Shown: one piece after another, positions 56,441-64,000 of the stretch
Position numbering within the stretch: the stretch's first letter is position 1
Layout: every line of letters starts with the position of its first letter
Assembly: GCA_028532985.1 (NCBI GenBank)
Contig: JANCIK010000006.1
Coordinates: 372,001-436,000, forward strand
Source: Stropharia rugosoannulata
Taxonomy: Eukaryota; Basidiomycota; Agaricomycetes; Agaricales; Strophariaceae
Length of the DNA: 64,000 nucleotides
Direction of reading: 5' to 3'
Program-made: the position numbers and the translations under genes
Notes under the pieces: generated by a model
Seen by the model: the letters and a program-made list of their open reading frames with translations, nothing else
The model's database searches: none
Told to the model about the DNA's origin: nothing

Positions 56441-58559
56441 GCGTGTTACCAACGTCAATGGAAAATAAGATCGCAGTTTATTTTCCAGTCTATATCATCT
56501 ATACGAGTCATTGCGTTTGGTTAATGTTTCGTAAGAATGTATGAGCTAGGCGCGCAGCTCCCCGACTTCGCCGTAGCAAAATAGCGAAACTTCACGGGTG
56601 GCCCATCCTATAAGGAGAACTGGTACTTAATGATATTGGTGCGAGTTGAGTTGTTTCGTGACTTCGTCGTGCAAAGACTAAGCACTAGCCAGCCAACCGG
56701 TCATGGCCATATACCTGGTCCTATTAGATAGAACTACCATTGTCAATGCACATGCTCGTACACCGTTTCCAGATAGATTGTGCTCTTAACAGCGCCACGA
56801 GTGAAGAGCGGGTCCATTCATATTGAGCCGGACACTGTACAAACGTTCAAATCTAGCGCGAGGGTCGACCATAATACGTGCTGCAGAGTATTGGCCGGCT
56901 TAGTACACCAGAATGGAAAATCCTGACACAATCCTGGTGCCAATGGTGCATCATATTGACACCCCGCCGCATACAATTGATGACAGACGTGCCCATTTTA
57001 CCCTTGAAACTTAGTACGGAGCGAGGTCTTGTAAGGTTAATGTTCATTGTCACCGTATTGGTCGGTTTCGGGTGGGCTTGGTGCGCAGTGCTCAGAGATC
57101 GCGGATACAAATTGTCCTCGTTATAGGCAAGGTTACAGTGGCATACAATAGTTTGGAAGATTAGCAGTCACAATTAAGCTAACTGCTGCTCTTCCAATGA
57201 TTGCTGGTCATTCAGGCGGGAATGCTTAATGGCATTCAACCTCCTTCAACCAGTTTTAGCGTATAACAACCACAGTGGCATCTCTTGCGTAAGAGCTGAA
57301 ACGTTTGCGTAGTAAGACAGAAGGCAGGAGCAAAAACGACAAGGTGACAGAACAAGGACCTCGGCCCACCAGATCTAGTTTACCCAAAGACGAGTCGGGT
57401 CGAAGATGTACTACTCGGCTTGAAAGATTGGTAGCCGTCGCAATCAGTAAAGACTGCTTTACTGCTGTTCCAATACCATTCTTCCACTGACACTCAGATT
57501 CCTAGTTTTCAGGAGGGAATGCTTAGTAGCTTTCAACCTCCTTCACCTAGCCCTAGGTTGGAGTCTGGCAGTCACTGAGTCACTATCGCGGGAAGCGCTG
57601 TTTCCCAATTGTTCAAGTTGAGTCCTGTCTGGGCGAACTCTGGGCATTTACCGGGCATCGCAAGGGCATCGTTCTCGGGTATGTACGCCTTGCATTGAAT
57701 GTAACGGATTGACTGGTTACACTTGGGTTACACGGAAAGGGGTGTCGTTGCGGGACTTGAGTTTGCGTAGGTGAAATGAAACAGAGATTGAAACAAGAGC
57801 CTGGCGCGCGTGATACTAGTTGTGTTCCTGATGATCGCAAAGGTAGTAAGCAATCAATCTATCACTAATAGTTTGAATTACCATTTTATTAAATAACTAG
57901 TAGTTACCGTCACGGTATGCGCTGAACGTTCAAACTTCAAGTAGAAGGTTTGGCGTCATTTCACTGGTGTTTACTCAACCCGGACAAAAGAAACAGGTGA
58001 CAGTTCACCTGCAAGTTGACCGTTGATATTTATTTACTACAAGCTGCTTACAAGCATCGGTTTGTCGATCATTGCAGAAGTATTTCTTTTGGACCTTGCC
58101 ATAAGAACCAACGGAAATCTGCTCCTAATGATAATTGAGTAAACTCCAAGTAACACATATTAACCAGTCCTGAAAGCTATGGGAAGTCAACTTAGTGCAC
58201 TGCAGTCCTGGACCCGGACTGCTCCTAGGAAATCCTTTGGGATCATGTTGGGATCATGGAACTTTGAATATCCAAAATATCACATAAACGACTCGGGTCG
58301 GGAGATTGGCGGGCTCATAATCCAAGTGCTACTGCATCGAAATGGTAAAATCAATTTGCTCCACCAGTCTCAAAGCATCGCAGATGAGGAAAGCATAAAT
58401 ATAACAGCTCCATACTAGTACTAAATAATCTAAAATCACAGGAAGAGTTCGACCAAGAATTACACATAAAAAGGACAATAAAAAACACTCGATCACCACC
58501 AATGACATTGGCATACGAGTCAGAGAACTCCTTCATGCTGCCAACCTGTTGGAAGACAT
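56441..58559. other. Intergenic stretch with dispersed repeat pair
   Basis: About 2.1 kb without a supported protein gene. It holds two copies of a short dispersed repeat (57205-57250 and 57505-57550; see the findings). A short ORF at 58351-58572 (minus) could be a further exon of the gene to its right, but no clean splice was found. Confidence 0.45.
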
Positions 58560-59424
58560 TCAAGACTGCCAAAATTTCGACAGGCGATGGTCAGTAAGGA
58601 ATCGACCGTCTTCGGTAAACAATCGAGCAGTATAGTGGGCTGTGGGCCTGGATCGAGATTCCGCATTTATCTTGGCATGTATTCTCCGGTGCTTGTGCAT
58701 GAAGGGGTGTGGAACAAAATTTGTAACTTTGCGACTGCTTGTAGATTTGTCGGAGACATTAGCCGCACATTCCGGCTCTTGAAGTGCCTTCTGTACACAT
58801 TGAATGGTACGGCTGACAGCTGCGTGCGTCGAACTGCCGTTCTGGTAAACAGAAACAATAGGATCGAGCTTGCGTAACAGATGGTCGATGTCGAGTAGTG
58901 CAGCAGAGCGGCGAAGTACTGCGGCATCTTTAGCGTCGACGGCAGCGGAATGCAGACGCTCTCTGGACTTCGCCGAACAACCGGAAAGATAAACCAAAAT
59001 CTGATAACAAAAGCGTTAGCTGACTCTTAATAACATAATGTACTAATGAACACTGACATCTTGATGGTTCTTGAGAGATCTTGATTCGAGTATGCCATTG
59101 TATAATTCAATTGCAGCGCTCGAGGTCTCCAGCAGACGGTTAGTAAGACATAAAGAAAGATACAGGGTATCGTCGGTGTCCTCTTCGTCGCTAGTAAATG
59201 AGCTATCACTAGGAGTGGGGGAGCCAGATTCGTCATAATTGGATGTCTTTGGAAGCGCATAAGTAAACCAGCCAAATAGATGTGATTAAAGGCCTTACCG
59301 CATCTTCAACGAACTCATCAGCGACTACCTTGCAAGACAACGAAAGCACTCCGTCCTGGATAAAACGAGAGACGTTGGCTTTAGCGACTTGTCCTTGAGT
59401 TGGGATTTGGGACATTACGGACAT
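58560..59424 (-). CDS. Unknown protein, 3 exons
   Basis: Exons 59424-59299, 59246-59058 and 59000-58560 give 251 residues, introns 52 and 57 bp, frame closed. The second exon has an acidic Ser-rich patch (SDSSFTSDEEDTDD). The third has helical Ala/Leu-rich sequence (RRSAALLDIDHLLRKLD) and a basic end (PHPFMHKHRRIHAKINAE). No domain recognised. The start is uncertain: an open frame upstream (59656-59470, beginning MFKLTSSLVMAQTMVEKGE) looks coding but could not be joined in frame, so the N-terminus may be longer. Confidence 0.55.
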
Positions 59425-60660
59425 CGCCCGATGGAAGAACCGCTGAGGCGCTCACGGGGCTTTGCTCATCAATCAGGGTTGAATCACCGTCTGGGATAGA
59501 ATGAGCGGTCCTTGAGCTAGCTTGAGCATGCAAGTCGCCCAGTAAAGGGTCTTCGTTGTGGGGAGTGAGGTATCCCGTGTCCACCCACTGTTTGAGCATT
59601 TCACCTTTCTCAACCATTGTCTGCGCCATAACGAGTGAGCTGGTGAGCTTGAACAAGTAGAGGTACGCAGCAAGTATGCAGGATGACTCGCAGCAGCAGC
59701 CAGTTGAGAGTAGTCCTAACAGTCACAACTATTGCTCAGCCCAATAGCGGCTGAACATTTCTACCACGTCATGGATCATTAGTATTCCGTTCCTTACATA
59801 CGCAATTCTTAGTCACGATCAAGTCACAATGGCTCCCACTGTGTAATGAAACTGTTTGACGTCGGGAATATCATTGGAATATCAATCAACCCAAGTTGAC
59901 TTGAAAATATGCCAGATGCGATGCGGCCGCCGGCCAGTGGTGGTTTGGTCAAGCGTCCACTATCATGGTTGCGGGCAGAGCTACTCTCCCACTTGCCGCC
60001 ACCATACAGATAGAGAGACACGACCCTGCGAATTCATTGAGACGATTGATAGATCGTCATATACTCAACGGCACAGCTTTATGAGCCCGATCCAGTGCTT
60101 ACTACACACAGTCTTACAGTCTTATGTTATGGGCGGTAAACTTTCTTCTTCTCATTTCCGGGAGAACTTCAAGAGGCTCATGATTCCTGAACGCGAGATA
60201 AAGCTACAACCCAACTCCTAAAGAACTAAAGAAAGCCAGGGACAGTGAAAACTAAGTTATTAAAAGACTGAAACTAGAAGACAAGTGCTGGATTTCAACT
60301 GGCTTCATTTTTCAAAAAGATGAGAACTACCGACATTGACAAGGAAACAACACTGTCCATAGGGGCTCCGTAGTTCCGCGCCATGAATCTGGGTAGAGAA
60401 TGGGAAAAACGGAAAGGCGTTGCATCAGGTGTGTGAAAGCCCACTGAGATGATGAAAGGTAGGCATTCAGAATTTCCCAGAGTTAGGAATATTATTAGCT
60501 CCAATTCAGATATAAAAGTTAGCGCAAGCGTAATGTTCCGCAACTATTTTCATTAACATTCTGTAGAAGCAATTTGAAGTACGCTCTTGGATCAATGGCG
60601 AATGATATAAAACAGAGGCTGAAGCAGCTTTAGAGACACCAGGGCACCTAATCGTCAAAG
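59425..60660. other. Intergenic stretch
   Basis: About 1.2 kb between two divergent unknown genes. The part at 59470-59656 may be a 5' exon of the minus-strand gene. Nothing else recognised. Confidence 0.45.
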
Positions 60661-62474
60661 ATGCCGCAATCCCGGCCAAAGGTGCATAATTTGACACCGA
60701 CATTTACGTTTAGAGACCTCCTACACTCTTTTGAGTTATACTATAAAACCGCGTATGCCTCCAGAATTTCCAGCCCTCATACAACAGGCAGCACTCAGAT
60801 ACGCCCGACATCCACATTCTTTCCTACAGAAAATGAAGACCAAAGCGATAGTTCAAGCGTCTTGTTCTCCATCAGCGACGACGATTCCGAGCCATCGGGA
60901 ACCACAGCGCCAGGGCCTTCCGATGCGAGGGCACCTTCATCGATACGGAATCGCTTGTTCGGGGACGATTCTATCTGGTCGATTACAAGCGGCATCATGT
61001 CTCTAGATAATGTTGTAATACCGGATGTCAGTGATCCTTAATGCGAAGAGTTATACCGTGCTAAACACTTTCGCAGGAAGAGTTGTTTAAGCAGAGCAAA
61101 GGCGGCGCACAGATATCAAAGAGACGTCCAATTTGCGGCATATTTGAAGCGCTATATGCATCCGCCTGCCCATCTGGAAAACCGGATAATGAGCACAGCA
61201 ACAGCAACGATGACGGTTTTTGGAGGATTACGTCGAACAGCCTGACAGGGAAACCCCGACCTAGGCCACAAGACATGTTGACTTTGTTTTCACTTTTAAT
61301 CTTCCCCCAGGCGTTTGTAAGATACAAACTCACCGTCTGGGTGTGGGTTGGTAAAGGGCCGAACCATATTTCAGTAAGTTATCAATAACATACCAGGTCA
61401 TGCCCCCGAAAAACCGTATGCCTTTGCTTATGTGGTGCGCTAGACTTTCGTTTCGGATTCGCTCAGTGCGGTCATAGAAGATGATTTATTTCATGCAGTC
61501 TGGGCGGCGTTTCAGGTTACGACACTCTCATCTGCAATCTCCCCCCCGAACTCATCTCGCCGTATCGGTAATTGGCTGAGCAAAGGCTTGTCAAAGGAAG
61601 ACACACTTCACTACTATATCATGGAAACCTTGTACGATTGTGTAAGCAAGGCACTGCTCGTCTTAGCAGAAGTTTTCAACTGATGTCTTCAATGCGGCAG
61701 AATGCTACCTGGTTCAATGACTTCGTGCGAAACATGACCAACACTGCAGAGAAGTACCTCTCGGAGTACAGTTGCTCTAGTAGGGACAGTTCAATGCGAA
61801 TGCCGCCAAGAACACATCCAATATCTGCGACAGCTAGGAACAAGCTGAAAGGCGCTTTCAATGAAGTTGGCCTACAAGATTTCTGGATGGCACACCGGGA
61901 AGCTGAAGCTATGTCGAGGGACGTTGTACTACAGGCACAAATCAAGGAGAACGTGGTCGTGACATTTTATAATTCCCCTCTCGTGAAGGCCGTCTTTACG
62001 GCTATGGTAAAGTGGCTAGGCTCTGCCTCGCTTTTGGCGACGTATACAAAAAGCCAATCCCTCATGAACCCCGCCGTTTTGACATATGCAATCGCATTTG
62101 TGAGTTCTACATCTCGTTTTCGCCACAAGAAATGATTGGCTGATGTCAATAAATTGTAAAAATAGGCCGATCTTGCTCTATGCAACGCCGCAGGCGAACG
62201 ACATGTCAGGCTGAATCCCGGAGACGACACGGATGGCTCAAGGTTGGCTTTGAACGTCGCTCTGAAGGCCCATCGAGCATGCCTGATTGACGTTGGCCAC
62301 AACAAGAAGCTTGGAGTGATTGCAACCTTACATGACCTGCATCCCATGCTTCCTCGACAAATCACACTACCAATCAGCCCACATCCGCCGCCTCTTGATC
62401 CTAAATTGAGTGTTTCTGATATGCTCACACATATCTCGGAATTGACAGAACTACGCTTGGAGGATATAAGGTAG
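60661..62474 (+). CDS. Unknown Agaricomycete-type protein, 5 exons
   Basis: Exons 60661-61026, 61077-61316, 61444-61641, 61701-62099 and 62166-62474 total 1512 nt (503 residues). All junctions are GT-AG and the frame closes; the second intron is 127 bp, the others 50-66 bp. The N-terminal third is Ser/Asp-rich (SISDDDSEPSG). The middle holds DDLFHAVWAAFQV and HYYIMETLYDC, the fourth exon NATWFNDFVRNMTN and KAVFTAMVKWLGS, and the last exon DLHPMLPRQITLPISPHPPP. No catalytic motif is seen. The consistent splicing and even codon use argue for a real gene; the function is unknown. Confidence 0.65.
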
Positions 62475-63715
62475 GATGGGGTTACAAGCCAGTTGCTGAT
62501 GTGTATACCGTGATCCCCTGAATCTATGAGCATAGTTGATCTGCATTTAACCTGTATAGTCATAGTCGCCCGTCTCCTGAATATATGATGTTGAGTTGTA
62601 TAATAATTAGGGATGTCTTCAATGAATGGTGGTCCTTATATTGTGCAAATAGACAATTAGCAGCGTAATTGCTGCGACTACCCAGCTGCTGCTCTTTCAA
62701 GCACTAGTTTTTCGGATGGGAATGCTAGGCAGCTTTCAAGTTCCTTCGACCAGTGTCCACATAATGCCACCGTCAGAAGCAAACAGCGACTTTCGTAAGA
62801 ACCTCGAAAACAAGGGAAAGTTCGGAGCCAGCAACTAAGGGGGGACAATGAATGTCGACCCCCTGTAGCTACCAGACAAAGAAGGGGGGACAGGTTGTCA
62901 ACCCCCTGATACAGACCACCGACAGTAATAAGACTGGATTGAGATTTGAATCCGCTTGCGAAGAGATGTTCAGTCTCGGCTCTCACACCTTGAACTCCAA
63001 GTCGTAACCAAGTCGTAAGAACCTCGCAAAGAAGGGAAAGTTCGGAGCCAGCAACTAAGGGGGGACAATGAATGTCGACCCCCTACTACATGCTTCAGGA
63101 CTAAGACAAGGGGGACAACATGGGGAAGACAACCGACAGTAGGCAACGGTAAAGTTGCAGTGCTAGCGCTTTGTGTCTATTTACCCTTGCCGAACCTATG
63201 CCGCGCGGCCCCAGGCCCCCAGCTTAGTAAGTAGTTGCATGATTGAAGCCCAAACAAGGCCCAAAGTTTGAGTTAGTACGTCGCCCTGTCCTTGATGAAT
63301 TGCTTTATTAATCTAGATAGTACGAAATTTATTCTAGATTCTAGTGATGTCCGAGTTGTGCCCTTGTCAAAAATGCGTCGACTCGACTTCCCAACGACTT
63401 CCGGACCATTATCGAAAGTATTTACACTCGACTTGCACACCTTCACCAGAATACTATGCAGTGCCTGATCTAGAACAAAGGAGACAGTTGTCTCCTGCAT
63501 ACCTTTTTACCAAATTTTTACTCCGCTCTGTGTACTAGCTTAGCAAATTTGATTAATGTGCAGACCTACAGCTAAGAATATGGTAACATGGCGAGATGGT
63601 GGTATGTCATACATAAGGGAACAAAGCTGCCGACAAATATACATGACAAAGAAAAGGTGAAGAAAAGGAAAGACTAGTGACATCAATAATATGTACCATG
63701 GAAGAGTGAGTAATA
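62475..63715. other. Repeat-containing intergenic stretch
   Basis: About 1.2 kb. Contains one copy of the dispersed repeat also present at 57.2 and 57.5 kb, a direct repeat pair (62797-62866, 63020-63087) and three G5/C5 hairpins. No protein gene supported. Confidence 0.5.
62797..63087. repeat. Direct repeat pair with G/C hairpins
   Basis: About 69 bp repeated with few changes (62797-62866 and 63020-63087), beginning taagaacctcg and ending in the hairpin GGGGGGACAATGAATGTCGACCCCC. A third hairpin of the same design, GGGGGGACAGGTTGTCAACCCCC, lies between them near 62885-62907. Confidence 0.7.
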
Positions 63716-64000
63716 TCATTTACTGGGGCCCGCTTCGGCATTTTTGGCACGACGACGTTGACGCTTGTTCAGGTAGGCAGGTGCTGGACCAATGATCTTC
63801 ATGCCCAAGCGCTGAAGCAAATCCGGAGGAGGCACTTGTCGAGCACATAGTTTATCTGAAAACGAAGATGATGCCAATGAGCGATTTCCCGATAGAGCAC
63901 CCTTGTACCAGAAATCCCTGGAACGTCCTCTAGCACCATTGTAGTCCCCTGCATTGACAAAATCACAGTGGATCAGCAAGCCATCTGTTTCAATACTGCG
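63716..64000 (-). CDS. Partial gene at right window edge, unknown function
   Basis: The last 94 codons of a minus-strand gene; the frame stays open to the window edge. The C-terminus is basic and Pro-rich: QVPPPDLLQRLGMKIIGP, then NKRQRRRAKNAEAGPSK. A possible splice acceptor (TCAATGCAG, near 63949) inside would remove the first residues, but both readings are open. No domain recognised. Confidence 0.5.
   Translation of the reverse strand, partial: RSIETDGLLIHCDFVNAGDYNGARGRSRDFWYKGALSGNRSLASSSFSDKLCARQVPPPDLLQRLGMKIIGPAPAYLNKRQRRRAKNAEAGPSK

Noticed and set aside
57133..57140. TTACAGTG as the right end of the Plavaka element, pairing with CACTGTAA near 51368
   Set aside because: Only 8 bases match, flanks show no target duplication, and the implied right end lies 770 bp beyond the transposase start without other support.
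1..64000. CRISPR arrays, rRNA genes, bacterial operon features
   Set aside because: None seen; the gene structure is fungal throughout.

Overview
The window looks like a chromosomal segment of a filamentous basidiomycete, most likely an Agaricomycete. The protein genes are cut by many short introns (about 47-60 bp, GT-AG). The mobile elements are chromodomain Ty3/gypsy elements and a Plavaka-type DNA transposon, both typical of that group. Exon models below were built by hand: I joined consensus splice sites that keep the frame and rebuild family motifs. No alignment or RNA evidence was available.

Region by region. 1-11424 is a nest of retroelements. A Ty3/gypsy chromovirus on the minus strand (element 1, 1-6211, continuing past the left edge) sits inside the pol gene of a second, decayed Ty3/gypsy element on the plus strand (element 2, 6212-11424). 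Element 2 also carries a 947-bp solo-LTR-like insertion and itself interrupts an F-box-like gene (11425-11882). 12061-12884 holds two inverted copies of a SINE-like repeat. 13098-18382 is an 18-exon VPS10 sorting-receptor gene. 18922-19608 and 34453-35139 are two DJ-1/PfpI-type genes of identical length. Between them lie a tRNA-Ile(AAU) group (three genes, one relic), a Ser/Pro-rich protein, a multi-pass membrane protein, a mitochondrial-type J-domain protein and a secreted protein with two repeated domains. 35786-39738 holds a cytochrome P450 and a squalene epoxidase (ERG1), tail to tail with 155 bp between them.

40335-42289 holds a solo LTR of element 2's family with a perfect target duplication, followed by a 1.6-kb element with 174-bp inverted repeats around a broken transposase-like gene. 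Then come a small secreted protein (42658-43405), a short-chain dehydrogenase (44928-46190), a dead F-box gene (47082-48768) and a U6 snRNA gene (48874-48993). A paralog of the dehydrogenase (50857-51303) stops in its second intron. From there to about 56.4 kb lies an AT-rich Plavaka-type transposon with an apparently intact 10-exon, 1215-codon transposase gene. 56.4-64 kb holds two genes of unknown function, a partial gene at the right edge and several families of short dispersed repeats.

How the genes work together: most are unrelated housekeeping or accessory genes. The one suggestive pairing is ERG1 (sterol and triterpenoid precursor) next to a P450, which could be a small triterpenoid-modifying pair, but proximity is the only evidence. 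In-frame TGA codons that a single CGA-to-TGA change would explain recur in the retroelements and the dead F-box gene, consistent with methyl-CpG decay or a RIP-like process. One of them (UGA CUA in element 1) could instead be a programmed readthrough site.
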